Part shown: in pieces, positions 33,734 through 41,768 of the stretch
Layout: every line of letters starts with the position of its first letter
Numbering within the stretch: the stretch's first letter is position 1
DNA from: Roseateles oligotrophus
GTDB lineage: Bacteria; Pseudomonadota; Gammaproteobacteria; Burkholderiales; Burkholderiaceae_C
Length of the DNA stretch: 64,000 bases
Direction: 5' to 3'
Assembly: GCF_025717515.1 (NCBI RefSeq)
Contig: NZ_JAJIRN010000004.1
Span: forward strand, 310,001 to 374,000
The notes under the pieces: generated by a model
Database searches by the model: none
What the model saw: only the letters and a program-made list of their open reading frames with translations
What the model was told of the DNA's origin: nothing
Program-made: the position numbers and the translations under genes

Positions 33734-34744
33734 TTAGAAGCTGTGCTTGACACCAACGTCGAAACCGCCGGAACGGCCGTCTTTGTTGACCGCTGGGTTG
33801 TTGCCATTCAAGCTGAAGTTGGCGCCGGCCTTGTTGTCGATATAAGACACCGATGTGTACAGCGCGGTGCGCTTGGACAGATTGTGCACATAGCCAGCCG
33901 CGATTTGCGAGGAGTCGCCGCTGATGCTGCCAACCTTGGGGCCGCTGTAGTCAGCCGCAGTGTAACCAGCCCAGACCAAGCCAGCACCGATAGGAGCAGT
34001 CACCGACAGGTTGTAGATGTCCTGGCTGTGCGCACCGAACTCGGTGGTCGAGTAAGTGGCGAAGGCCTTCATGAAGCCCATGTCATACGACCCGCCCAAG
34101 CTCATCAGCTTGAACTTGGTGCTCACGCCGGACTCGGAATAAGCCGCGCCAACGTTGAAAGCGCCGGCCTTGTAACCAACGCGACCACCAACGTCCTTGT
34201 TGATAGCGCTCGAACCTTCGCCAGCGGCGACGTCCACGGAACCGTAGAAGCCACCCAGATTGCCTGGCAAGCTGTAGCTGACCTGGTTGTCACGGCGGCT
34301 CATGTCAACACCGCTACCCAGCGCGCTGTACAGATTGGTCGTAGCACCCAGACCGGTCGTGGCCGTAGGATCGAAATCTTCGATTTGCAGGCGCACAGAA
34401 GTCTTGAAACGACCCAGGCGAACTTCGCCCATGGTGTCGGAGATCAAGCTGACGGTGGCACGACGGCTCCAAAAGCGAGTGGCGTCTGCACTGCCGGCAT
34501 CCAGATTGACCTGGCTTTCGAGCCAGAAGCCAGCCTTCAGGCCGCCGCCGAGGTCTTCAACGCCGCGCACGCCAAAACGGCTGGTGGTGTTGCCACCGGA
34601 AGCCAAGCTGTAGACGCTCTTGCCATTGGCAGAGGTATAACGCATTGCAGCGTCAACCACACCGAACAGGGTCACCGACGATTGAGCAGCGGCGACGCCA
34701 GCGAACGAGCCGAGTACGGCCAAAGCAACAATAGATTTCTTCAT
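33734..34744 (-). CDS. Gram-negative porin (beta-proteobacterial type), second of two
   Basis: 336 residues. Signal peptide MKKSIVALAVLGSFAGVAAA, mature start QSSVTLFGVVDAA, then TTSRFGVRGVEDLGGGLKAGFWLE, the constriction-loop region FDPTATTGLG and the terminal strand GGFDVGVKHSF. These are hallmarks of Omp32/OpcP-like porins. The length is typical of the family. Its own promoter and terminator suggest separate, strong expression. Confidence 0.94.
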   Translation of the reverse strand: MKKSIVALAVLGSFAGVAAAQSSVTLFGVVDAAMRYTSANGKSVYSLASGGNTTSRFGVRGVEDLGGGLKAGFWLESQVNLDAGSADATRFWSRRATVSLISDTMGEVRLGRFKTSVRLQIEDFDPTATTGLGATTNLYSALGSGVDMSRRDNQVSYSLPGNLGGFYGSVDVAAGEGSSAINKDVGGRVGYKAGAFNVGAAYSESGVSTKFKLMSLGGSYDMGFMKAFATYSTTEFGAHSQDIYNLSVTAPIGAGLVWAGYTAADYSGPKVGSISGDSSQIAAGYVHNLSKRTALYTSVSYIDNKAGANFSLNGNNPAVNKDGRSGGFDVGVKHSF

Positions 34745-34875
34745 TCGATACTCCTAAGTGTTCAAAAAGGGGCCGATCTGCAAACACCAACTTAGCGCCC
34801 GCCGGACCCACTCCCTTCATCGGAAGTTGCCGTATTGCACCAGATGAATGGTGCTTTTCTACGTCACAGGTCAGA

Positions 34876-34904
34876 AAACTAGGGTTTGCGTTGTTGACTG
34901 ACAA
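34876..34904 (-). promoter_or_regulatory. Sigma70-type promoter of the second porin
   Basis: On the minus strand TTGTCA (34904-34899) and TAGTTT (34881-34876) are 17 bases apart, giving an expected leader of about 125 bases. The -35 box overlaps a small inverted repeat, GTTG/CAAC. Confidence 0.5.
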
Positions 34905-34994
34905 CAAAAAACAGGCATCACAGGATCGTCACATTTGGAGGAATTTCGCGTCCAGCTTCTAAACTCAGACCAATTCGCCACCCTTCAAGCAACC

Positions 34995-35642
34995 ATGACC
35001 AGCCGCCCTTCACTCTCAAAAATAGACTCGATGCTGGTCAGCGTCGACCATGGTTTGAGGACCGTATTTGGCAAACCAGCCGCCGCTCGCCCATCGCCGG
35101 CCGCTTCTCCGAGCGCAGCCCCGGCCTTGAGCCAAGCGGAGGCGAAGCTCGCCGGCGCGCTGATGCGCGTCAATCATGTGGGCGAAATCTGCGCGCAGGC
35201 GCTTTATCAGTCTCAGGCGTTGATGACCCGCGACCCTGAGTTGCGCGACCACTTTGCCCAAGCCGCCAAGGAAGAGTTGGATCATCTGGCTTGGACGCAG
35301 CAACGCATCTCCGAACTGGGCAGCCATACCAGCCACTTGAGCCCGCTCTGGTACGGCGGCGCCTTTGCCATCGGATGCTTGGCCGGTTTGGCGGGAGACC
35401 GAATCAGCCTAGGCTTTGTGGTTGAAACCGAACGCCAAGTCGAACAGCACCTGGCCTCTCACTTGGACCGCTTGCCGCAGGACGACCGGGCTTCCCGCGC
35501 CATCGTGGCTCAAATGAAGGAAGAGGAAGCCCGCCACGCGGAAGAGGCGATGGCGGCGGGCGCTCAAGCCATACCCGCACCCATCAAGGGCTTGATGCGC
35601 TTGGCCGCACATGTGATGACGCGCACCGCTCACTATATTTAA
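34995..35642 (+). CDS. coq7: Coq7-type 3-demethoxyubiquinol 3-hydroxylase
   Basis: 215 residues from the ATG at 34995 (a TTG at 34935 would add 20 residues unlike the family). Coq7 hydroxylates the ubiquinone ring with a carboxylate-bridged di-iron centre. Iron ligands are visible as E64 (NHVGE), E94 and H97 (EELDH), the E in FVVETERQVEQHL, and E/H in EEEARHAE. A Pro/Ala/Ser-rich stretch (residues 29-45) precedes the catalytic core. Coq7 replaces UbiF in many Burkholderiales. Its downstream neighbour osmC is convergent, 17 bases away. Confidence 0.94.
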   Translation: MTSRPSLSKIDSMLVSVDHGLRTVFGKPAAARPSPAASPSAAPALSQAEAKLAGALMRVNHVGEICAQALYQSQALMTRDPELRDHFAQAAKEELDHLAWTQQRISELGSHTSHLSPLWYGGAFAIGCLAGLAGDRISLGFVVETERQVEQHLASHLDRLPQDDRASRAIVAQMKEEEARHAEEAMAAGAQAIPAPIKGLMRLAAHVMTRTAHYI

Positions 35643-35659
35643 CTAGCGGCTCGGCCCAC

Positions 35660-36082
35660 TCAGATCTCGATCACTTCGACCGAAGTCGTCATCTCGGCGG
35701 TCTTGCCCAGCATGATGCTGGCCGAGCAGTATTTCTCATGCGATAGGGCCACCGCGCGCTCAACCACCTCTTGCTTGAGCCCGCGCCCCGTCACGACAAA
35801 GTGCATATGGATGGCGGTAAATACCTTGGGCTCGGTCTGCGCACGCTCGGCACTCAATTTGACCTGGCAGCCGGTCACATCGTGCCGCCCGCGCTTGAGA
35901 ATCAACACCACATCGTAAGCAGTACAACCACCGGTGCCGGCCAACACCGTCTCCATCGGCCGCGGAGCCAAGTTATGTCCGCCGCCATCCGGCGCACCGT
36001 CCATAGCCAATAGATGACCACTGCCCGTTTCAGCGACAAAAGCCATGCCATCGACGCCCATCCAATTGATCGTGCACTCCAT
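35660..36082 (-). CDS. OsmC/Ohr-family protein (YhfA-like)
   Basis: 140 residues from the ATG at 36082 (GGAGAG ribosome site). The OsmC fold is seen with both redox cysteines: C53 in GTGGCTAYDV and C119 in KYCSASIML. Some family members reduce organic hydroperoxides; the YhfA branch, which this resembles (MEC/MK..W.GV...... APRPMETVLAGTGGCT), has no firm function. The Fur-box-like site lies 46 bases upstream of its start, so iron control of this gene is possible. Confidence 0.88.
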   Translation of the reverse strand: MECTINWMGVDGMAFVAETGSGHLLAMDGAPDGGGHNLAPRPMETVLAGTGGCTAYDVVLILKRGRHDVTGCQVKLSAERAQTEPKVFTAIHMHFVVTGRGLKQEVVERAVALSHEKYCSASIMLGKTAEMTTSVEVIEI

Positions 36083-36127
36083 ACAGACTCTCCAAAAATT
36101 TGGCCGCTTGAACGGCGGGTTTTTTAC

Positions 36128-36146
36128 AATAATGATAATAATTCGC
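36128..36146. promoter_or_regulatory. Fur-box-like site between the osmC-like gene and ilvA
   Basis: AATAATGATAATAATTCGC matches 15 of 19 positions of the Fur consensus GATAATGATAATCATTATC. It lies in the only A/T-rich part of this divergent region, where promoter -10/-35 elements in either direction would be covered. Confidence 0.5.
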
Positions 36147-36149
36147 AAG

Positions 36150-36318
36150 GAAATATTGCAGCGCAGCATAACTTGCGGCTAAAATTGGTTCCAAGCGAAA
36201 CACTCAAGTGGTCTGCAAGCGGTCTTGCACAAAAACCACTGGCCTCGCACCGATTGTCTCCTCCACCGCCTCCATGGTGGATTCAGCCCGAGCTTGCAAA
36301 AGCTTGGGCTTTTTTTTG
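36150..36318 (+). ncRNA. Candidate structured small RNA or ilvA leader
   Basis: Inferred from structure only. Element 1: AGTGGT/ACCACT outer stem (36207-36212 with 36235-36240) enclosing a perfect TGCAAG/CTTGCA hairpin with loop CGGT. Element 2: TCCACC/GGTGGA (36262-36281). Element 3: the terminator at 36285-36317. The 5' end is a guess placed just after the Fur-box-like site. It could be a small RNA under Fur control (as RyhB, PrrF, NrrF are in other proteobacteria) or an attenuating leader of ilvA. No known family was recognised. Confidence 0.4.
36285..36317 (+). terminator. Strong rho-independent terminator 76 bases before ilvA
   Basis: AGCCCGAGCTT pairs with AAGCTTGGGCT (11 pairs, one of them G-U) around a GCAA loop, followed directly by eight T. 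The 3' strand (36302-36309, GCTTGGGC) can instead pair with GCCCAAGC at 36318-36325, giving an alternative hairpin whose loop is the T run; read on the other strand this second hairpin could also terminate. Confidence 0.8.
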
Positions 36319-36393
36319 CCCAAGCCCGGCGCCTGCGCGCTTCGACTGCTCGCTTATCATGCTGCACCGCAATACTTTCGCATCGGAGAATTC

Positions 36394-37977
36394 ATGGCTG
36401 GCCCCGCTCGAGCAAAACCCCGGACCGCAAAGACCGCACATGCCGCCCTGCCAGCCTTGATTCCCAGCGACAACAGCTATTTGCAAAGGATTTTGAACGC
36501 CCGCGTCTATGACGTCGCCGTCGAAACCTCTCTGACCCCGGCCAAAAACCTGTCCAAACGATTGGGCAACAAGGTCTTGCTGAAACGCGAAGATGAGCAA
36601 CCGGTGTTCAGCTTCAAGCTGCGCGGCGCCTACAACAAGATGGTGCACCTGAGCCCCGAAGCTCTGGCCAAGGGGGTGATCTGCGCCTCCGCCGGCAATC
36701 ATGCGCAGGGCGTCGCGCTGTCGGCCAAAAAGCTCGGCTGCCGCGCCGTCATCGTGATGCCGGTGACAACGCCCAAAGTCAAGATCGATGCAGTGCTTTC
36801 CTTTGGCGGAGAAGTCATTCTGCATGGCGACAGTTTCACCGACGCTTACGGGCGCGCGCTGGAGTTGGAGCAAGAGCAAGGCCTGACTTTTGTCCACCCT
36901 TTCGATGACCCCGACGTGATCGCCGGTCAAGGCACGGTGGCCATGGAAATCTTGCGCCAGCACCAGGGTGCCATTGACGCGGTCTTTGTCGCCATCGGTG
37001 GCGGCGGGCTGATTTCGGGTGTGGCCGCCTACATCAAGGCGCTGCGCCCCGACATCAAGGTGATTGGCGTACAGACCAAGGATTCCGACGCCATGGTGCG
37101 TTCGGTCAAGGCCGGCAAGCGCATCACCCTGACCGACGTCGGCCTGTTCTCCGACGGCACCGCCGTCAAATTGGTAGGCGAAGAAACCTTCCGCATCACC
37201 CGCGAGTTGGTGGACGACTTCGTGCTGGTGGACACCGATGCCGTTTGCGCAGCCATCAAGGATGTCTTCGAGGACACGCGCAGCATTCTGGAGCCGGCCG
37301 GTGCCTTGGGCGTCGCCGCCATCAAGCAATATGCGGCCGAGCATGGCTGCAAGGGCCAGACTTTTATCGCCATCACCTGCGGCGCCAATATGAACTTCGA
37401 CCGCCTGCGCTTTGTCGCCGAGCGCGCCGAGGTTGGCGAAAACCGCGAGGCCTTGTTCGCCATCACCATCCCCGAAGAGCGCGGCAGCTTCAAGCGCTTT
37501 TGTGAGTTGCTGGGCCCACGCAGCGTGACCGAGTTCAACTACCGGATTTCGGACGCCGACAAGGCCCATGTCTTCGTCGGCATCGCCACCCAAAAACGCG
37601 AGGAATCGTTGAAGCTGGCCAAGACCTTTGCCAAAAACGGCTTCGAGGCGCTTGATTTGACCGACGATGAGTTGGCCAAACTGCATGTGCGCCATATGGT
37701 CGGCGGGCGCTCTGAGTTGGCGCGCAACGAGCGCCTGTACCGGTTCATCTTTCCGGAACGGCCCGGCGCCTTGATGCGCTTTTTGAGCGAGATGCACCCG
37801 GACTGGAACATCAGCCTGTTTCACTACCGCAATCAAGGCGCGGACTACGGCCGCATCCTGGTCGGCATTCAGGTGCCGCGCGGTGACAGTGCGGCGCTGC
37901 GGGCATTCTTGGACTCGCTGAACTACCCCTTCGTCGACGAGACCAGCAACCCGGTTTACAAGCTCTTCTTGGCTTGA
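36394..37977 (+). CDS. ilvA: Threonine ammonia-lyase, biosynthetic (threonine deaminase)
   Basis: 527 residues from the ATG at 36394 (GGAGA six bases upstream). It converts threonine to 2-oxobutanoate, first step of isoleucine synthesis, with PLP on K75 (SFKLRGAYNK). Also seen: SAGNHAQGVALSA, the Gly-rich phosphate loop AIGGGGLISGVA, and two C-terminal ACT-like regulatory domains (about residues 345-525; FAITIPEERGSFKRF and RFIFPERPGALMRF) that in the family bind isoleucine and valine. The two-domain C-terminus marks the biosynthetic and not the catabolic enzyme. The upstream terminator may regulate it. Confidence 0.97.
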   Translation: MAGPARAKPRTAKTAHAALPALIPSDNSYLQRILNARVYDVAVETSLTPAKNLSKRLGNKVLLKREDEQPVFSFKLRGAYNKMVHLSPEALAKGVICASAGNHAQGVALSAKKLGCRAVIVMPVTTPKVKIDAVLSFGGEVILHGDSFTDAYGRALELEQEQGLTFVHPFDDPDVIAGQGTVAMEILRQHQGAIDAVFVAIGGGGLISGVAAYIKALRPDIKVIGVQTKDSDAMVRSVKAGKRITLTDVGLFSDGTAVKLVGEETFRITRELVDDFVLVDTDAVCAAIKDVFEDTRSILEPAGALGVAAIKQYAAEHGCKGQTFIAITCGANMNFDRLRFVAERAEVGENREALFAITIPEERGSFKRFCELLGPRSVTEFNYRISDADKAHVFVGIATQKREESLKLAKTFAKNGFEALDLTDDELAKLHVRHMVGGRSELARNERLYRFIFPERPGALMRFLSEMHPDWNISLFHYRNQGADYGRILVGIQVPRGDSAALRAFLDSLNYPFVDETSNPVYKLFLA

Positions 37978-38106
37978 AATCGGCCCTGGGCAGAGGGGCA
38001 AGTGCGGATACACAAGGCCCCGCCGATTGTTCAGAATCCAGCCTCTTGCCAAGTTCACTAGGTTTCAATCAGTCTTTGCACGGCCCTTGCCGGCGCGCCC
38101 AAGTTC

Positions 38107-39168
38107 ATGCCGATTCAACAGTCCTTGATCAGTCCCACGGCCAATCCCGAGCTGGAAAAAGCCCTGCGTGAAAGGGTTGACCGGCATGCAGCGATTGCCG
38201 GCGGCTTGGGTGAACTGGAACCCCTGGCGGTGCGATTGGGGCTGATTCAGAACAGCCTGACGCCGCGTTTTCGAGATCCGGTCTTGGCGATTTTCGCCGC
38301 CGATCACGGTTTGGCGGTCGATGGCATAGGCAGCCAATGGGGCCGCAGCACCCGGGAGCAAGCGCTGCTGGCGCTGCAGAATCGTCTGCCGGTGTCGGTC
38401 TTTGCACGGATGCAGGGCCTGCAACTGATGCTGATCGACTGCGGTATCGCCGAGCCCTTGGCTCCGCACGCCAAATTGCTGGCCCGCAAGATCGCCCACG
38501 GCACGCGCAACTCACGCGTTAGCTCCGCAATGAGCCTGGAGCAAGCCCATGCCGGCGTGCGCGTCGGCATGGAGATTGCCGACAAGCTGCCCGGCAATGT
38601 GTTGGCCTGCGCCGGCATGGGCCAAGGCTCGGCCGAGAGTGCTGCCCTGGTCTTGGCCCGCCTGATGGATTGCCCCTTGCGCGACTTTGTCGTCTCAGGC
38701 CCCGATATGCGTCAGGATGATTTGACCCATTTGCTCAACGTGCTGCAGGCGGCGCAGGCTCGCCACCGCGATGTCAGCGACCCGATGGAAGTCTTGGCGG
38801 CCTTTGGCGGCTTCGAGATCGCGGTGATGGTAGGTGCGATGTTGGTGGCAGCCTCCAAACGCTGCCTGATCATCGTCGACGGCATCACCGCCTGTTCGGC
38901 CTTAAAAATTGCCGCCAAGATCGCGCCACCCGTGACCGACTATGCGGTCTTTTGCCGCAGCCATGTGCATCGCGGCCTGGATGAAGCCCTGGCTCTGTTT
39001 CATGCTTCGGCCTTGCTTGAATTGGGCATGGACAGCGCCGATGGCACCGGCGCTGCGCTGGCCTGGCCAATGATTCGCAGCGCTGCCGCGTTGTTGACCG
39101 ACCTGCATGAAGTGGCTGAGCCCGAAGCGCGCGGCCCCAGAACGCCCAGCCAAGAAATCAGCCTCTGA
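38107..39168 (+). CDS. cobT: Nicotinate-nucleotide-dimethylbenzimidazole phosphoribosyltransferase-like protein (CobT family)
   Basis: 353 residues. CobT makes alpha-ribazole phosphate, the lower-ligand nucleotide of cobalamin, from NaMN and DMB. Family segments are seen: GGLGELEPLAVRLGLIQ, the substrate region FAADHGLAVDG, MGQGSAES, AAFGGFEIAVMVGAML and LGMDSADGTGAALAWP. In Salmonella CobT the last motif holds catalytic Glu (LGEGTGA); here the position aligns with D312 (ADGTGA), so activity may be altered. No other cobalamin gene lies nearby and no cobalamin riboswitch was seen in the 129-base gap after ilvA. The family is clear; the substrate is less so. Confidence 0.82.
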   Translation: MPIQQSLISPTANPELEKALRERVDRHAAIAGGLGELEPLAVRLGLIQNSLTPRFRDPVLAIFAADHGLAVDGIGSQWGRSTREQALLALQNRLPVSVFARMQGLQLMLIDCGIAEPLAPHAKLLARKIAHGTRNSRVSSAMSLEQAHAGVRVGMEIADKLPGNVLACAGMGQGSAESAALVLARLMDCPLRDFVVSGPDMRQDDLTHLLNVLQAAQARHRDVSDPMEVLAAFGGFEIAVMVGAMLVAASKRCLIIVDGITACSALKIAAKIAPPVTDYAVFCRSHVHRGLDEALALFHASALLELGMDSADGTGAALAWPMIRSAAALLTDLHEVAEPEARGPRTPSQEISL

Positions 39169-39198
39169 GGCTATAAGTATGAGCCGTGGCCTGCGGCC

Positions 39199-39777
39199 TC
39201 AGCGCGCCGGGGGGCCGGCCGGATCACTTAAGGGCGCCGGCTGGCTGTGCATCGGAGGCGGCGGCGCGTATGAGCCCAGCACCACCGGCGAGGCTTGAGC
39301 GGCCGGCAAACTGCCCGTCGCCGCGGACGCCTGCGGCGCAATCTGCAAAATCATGCTGACGACCCCAGCTTCACCCAGGCTGGCCGAACGGCCGTCCACG
39401 AGCAGTAGCTGCAAATTGCCGTCCACCAACGCTCCGACACGCACCGTGCGTGCGATGCCGTCAACCGCGATCAAGGCAACGCCTTCGCCTGCTTGGGCGG
39501 CTCCCGCCATCTTGGGCGCCACCACGCCCAGCAGTTTGAAGCGACTCTCGGCCACCGGCGCCGCTTCGGCCACTGCGGCCGCAGCAGCGCCGAACAAGCG
39601 CGTTAGGTCGGCTTGGCCGCTGCGCAACTCAAGCGCGGGCTGCGCCTGGCTTGGCGCGGGAATAGGCCGCGCCAGCAATTGGATCAACCAATAGCCGCCG
39701 CTGCAGGCCAGCAAACCCCACACCACAAAAGCAATCATTCGTGCAAGCATGAGCAGATTATGATTCATGCGCTGCAT
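39199..39777 (-). CDS. gspC: GspC, type II secretion inner-membrane coupling protein (short form)
   Basis: 192 residues from the ATG at 39777 (ATG 39768 and GTG 39780 are close alternatives). One membrane helix (about residues 12-33, MIAFVVWGLLACSGGYWLIQLL) and the homology region (LTRLFGAAAAA... SRFKLLGVVAP... GVALIAVDGIARTVRVG) that in GspC binds the N0 domain of the secretin GspD. The C-terminal PDZ domain usual in GspC is absent; the protein ends in a Pro/Ala-rich tail. It is transcribed away from the other gsp genes, 58 bases from gspG. Confidence 0.85.
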   Translation of the reverse strand: MQRMNHNLLMLARMIAFVVWGLLACSGGYWLIQLLARPIPAPSQAQPALELRSGQADLTRLFGAAAAAVAEAAPVAESRFKLLGVVAPKMAGAAQAGEGVALIAVDGIARTVRVGALVDGNLQLLLVDGRSASLGEAGVVSMILQIAPQASAATGSLPAAQASPVVLGSYAPPPPMHSQPAPLSDPAGPPAR

Positions 39778-39835
39778 CACTCACGAGGTGAGCAGTTAGT
39801 AGTTTCAATTTTCGCCACAACAAGCTCACGCTCAA

Positions 39836-40291
39836 ATGCATATCCAAGCCACGCCGCTATCACCTCGCAGCCGCAGCAAGCGCAGCAGCTCCGGATTTAC
39901 CCTGATCGAATTGCTGGTCGTTCTGGTCATCATTGGTGTGCTGGCCGCGCTGGTGGTGCCCAATGTGCTGGACCGGGCCGACGAGGCGCGCGTTACCGCC
40001 GCCCGCACCGATGTCAATAATTTGATGCAGGCCTTGAAGCTGTACAAGCTCGACAACCAACGCTATCCGAGCGCCGAGCAAGGCCTCGAAGCGCTGGTGC
40101 GCAAGCCCACTACCGGCACGCCGCCACCGAACTGGAAGCCTTATGTTGAGAAGCTGCCGACCGACCCGTGGAAGCAGCCCTACCAATATGCCAACCCAGG
40201 CATCAAGGGAGAGATCGACGTCTACAGCTTCGGCGCCGACGGCCGCGCCGGCGGCGAAGGCAATGACGCCGACATTGGTTCGTGGCAGTGA
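39836..40291 (+). CDS. gspG: GspG, major pseudopilin of type II secretion
   Basis: 151 residues. Leader of 19 residues ending SSG, then FTLIELLVVLVIIGVLAALVVPNV, the standard GspG N-terminus with E5. The globular part has the GspG hallmarks LYKLDNQRYPSAEQGLEALV, DPWKQPYQY and FGADGRAGGEGNDADIGSW, the last being the calcium-binding C-terminal loop. It polymerises into the pseudopilus that drives substrates through GspD. First gene of the long gsp operon. Confidence 0.97.
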   Translation: MHIQATPLSPRSRSKRSSSGFTLIELLVVLVIIGVLAALVVPNVLDRADEARVTAARTDVNNLMQALKLYKLDNQRYPSAEQGLEALVRKPTTGTPPPNWKPYVEKLPTDPWKQPYQYANPGIKGEIDVYSFGADGRAGGEGNDADIGSWQ

Positions 40292-40754
40292 TTCCGTGAT
40301 CCCAGAGAGCCGCCGTCGTGGGGCGCACGGTTTTACCTTGATAGAGTTGCTGGTGGTGGTGGCCCTGATTGCAATCGCGACGGCCACCGTCAGCCTGTCT
40401 CTGCGCGACCCGGCTGCGGCCCAGCTGGAACGTGAGGCGGAGCGCCTGACGGCCCTGTTCGAGACCGCCCGCGCCGAAAGCCGCGCCGCCGGTCTACCGG
40501 TGCAATGGGCGCCGACCAAGCGAGACAGCGCCGACCACTTCCAATTTATCGGCCTGCCCAAACGCATCAAGCTGCCGCAGCGCTGGTTGGGTGAGCCGGT
40601 GACGGTACAAATCGCCGGCGCGAATTTCATCATCCTGGGGCCGGAGCCGATGATTGGTGCGCAGCGCCTGCAACTCAGTCTGGGCTCACAGCAAATCGTC
40701 TTGGCCACCGACGGGCTGTCGGCCTTTGAAGTTTCGACAAGCCCCACGCCATGA
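40263..40754 (+). CDS. gspH: GspH, minor pseudopilin
   Basis: 163 residues from the ATG at 40263, which overlaps the gspG end by 29 bases and follows GAAGG; a GTG at 40296 would give a shorter leader. Prepilin motif AHG then FTLIELLVVVALIAIATATVSLSL. The rest (LFETARAESRAAGLPVQW, FQFIGLPKRIKLPQRWL) fits the GspH domain. Part of the tip complex H-I-J-K of the pseudopilus. The end overlaps gspI (ATGA). Confidence 0.92.
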   Translation: MTPTLVRGSDSVIPESRRRGAHGFTLIELLVVVALIAIATATVSLSLRDPAAAQLEREAERLTALFETARAESRAAGLPVQWAPTKRDSADHFQFIGLPKRIKLPQRWLGEPVTVQIAGANFIILGPEPMIGAQRLQLSLGSQQIVLATDGLSAFEVSTSPTP

Positions 40755-41110
40755 CCCGGCAGCGCGGTTTCACCCTGATCGAAGTCTTGGTTGCCCTGGT
40801 GATCGTGGCGATTGCCCTGACCGCCGGCATCAAGGCAGCCGGCGCGCTGACCCTGAACGCCGGTCGCCTGCGCACCATCAGCGCCGCCCAATGGTGTGCC
40901 GAGAATCAATTGACCGAGTTGCGCCTATCCAAACAATTCCCCAGCGTCGGCGACAGTGACTTCACCTGCGAACAATTCGGTGAAAGCTATAAAGGCCAAA
41001 TCATGGTTCGGCCGACACCGAACCCAAGCTTTCGACGGGTCGACGCGGCCATTCGAGACGAGGCCGGCAATCAGATGCTGTCGCTGTCAACCATCATGGG
41101 GCGCTACTGA
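40751..41110 (+). CDS. gspI: GspI, minor pseudopilin
   Basis: 119 residues. Six-residue leader MTRQRG, then FTLIEVLVALVIVAIALTAGIKAAG, and AAQWCAENQLTELRL, the conserved GspI segment (WxAxNxLxELRL). The small size is typical. It overlaps gspH by four bases. Confidence 0.95.
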   Translation: MTRQRGFTLIEVLVALVIVAIALTAGIKAAGALTLNAGRLRTISAAQWCAENQLTELRLSKQFPSVGDSDFTCEQFGESYKGQIMVRPTPNPSFRRVDAAIRDEAGNQMLSLSTIMGRY

Positions 41111-41111
41111 G

Positions 41112-41768
41112 ATGCGGCGCGGCCGTGGCTTTACCCTGATCGAGGTCTTGGTCGCCCTGGTGGTGATGTCCACCATGGCCATGATGGCTTGGCGGGGGCT
41201 CGATGCTCTGATCAAAAGTCGCGAGATCGCGCAGACCAATTTGGATCAAAGCGCGCGCCTGCAAACCGTGCTGGCTCAATGGGAACAGGATTTGCGCTCG
41301 ATTCAAGACAGCGGCAGCGTCGAAGCATTGAACTTCGATGGCGCCAGCCTGCGCCTGACCCGCCAACATCCGCTGGGGCTGCAGGTGGTCGTCTGGGTCG
41401 TCCGAGGTGGGGCCCTGCACCGTTGGGAAAGCAAGCCCGCCCAGACGGTCGGTGCGCTGGAAGACAACTTCAAGCGCGGCGCCCAGCTATTGGCCCAAGA
41501 CAGTGGCCAACTGCGCGCGCTGGAGGGCGTCACTGGCTGGCAGTTGTATTGCTACCGGGGCAATAGCTGGAGCAATTGCCTCTCCAGCGGCAATGAAGAA
41601 GCCGCCGCACCTCCAGCGCCACCCGCCTCCCCGGCCTCCGGCGCGGCGCCGCCTGACAAGCAACGCACCACCCTGCCCAGCGGCATCCGCATGCTGCTTC
41701 AGTTCGGCCCTGGCAGCGGTTTCGGCGGCCCCTTGACGCGGCAGGTTGAGCTGAGGCCGCAAGCATGA
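41112..41768 (+). CDS. gspJ: GspJ, minor pseudopilin
   Basis: 218 residues from the ATG at 41112, one base after the gspI stop. Leader MRRGRG, then FTLIEVLVALVVMSTMAMMAWRGLD; the body (QWEQDLRSIQDS, LRLTRQHP, LHRWESKP) fits GspJ. A Pro/Ala-rich loop (PPAPPASPASGAAPP, about residues 173-187) is a local feature. It overlaps gspK by four bases. Confidence 0.94.
   Translation: MRRGRGFTLIEVLVALVVMSTMAMMAWRGLDALIKSREIAQTNLDQSARLQTVLAQWEQDLRSIQDSGSVEALNFDGASLRLTRQHPLGLQVVVWVVRGGALHRWESKPAQTVGALEDNFKRGAQLLAQDSGQLRALEGVTGWQLYCYRGNSWSNCLSSGNEEAAAPPAPPASPASGAAPPDKQRTTLPSGIRMLLQFGPGSGFGGPLTRQVELRPQA

Larger units (their letters stand above)
36083..36393. other. Divergent intergenic region osmC-like/ilvA
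   Basis: 310 bases without a credible gene. It holds the Fur-box-like site (36128-36146), three successive hairpins (36207-36240, 36262-36281, 36285-36310), a T8 run and the ilvA ribosome site GGAGA before 36394. A weak frame running through here into ilvA has neither start signal nor family likeness. Confidence 0.6.

Noticed and set aside
34935-34994. TTG start for coq7
   Set aside because: It would add 20 residues not seen in Coq7 proteins; the ATG at 34995 gives the family length.
36160-36290. A tRNA or tmRNA-like gene before ilvA
   Set aside because: CTCCACCGCCTCCA looks like a tRNA end, but no cloverleaf or acceptor stem could be drawn.
36208-36393. Upstream in-frame extension of ilvA
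   Set aside because: It passes through the terminator hairpin and T8 run and is unlike threonine deaminase N-termini; the ATG at 36394 has a good ribosome site.
36283-38058. Minus-strand frame of 591 codons opposite ilvA
   Set aside because: Antisense shadow of ilvA; no motifs, no ribosome site.
37978-38106. Possible cobalamin riboswitch upstream of cobT
   Set aside because: The region is short and lacks the B12-box pattern; only a weak ATCGGC/GCCGAT pairing is present.
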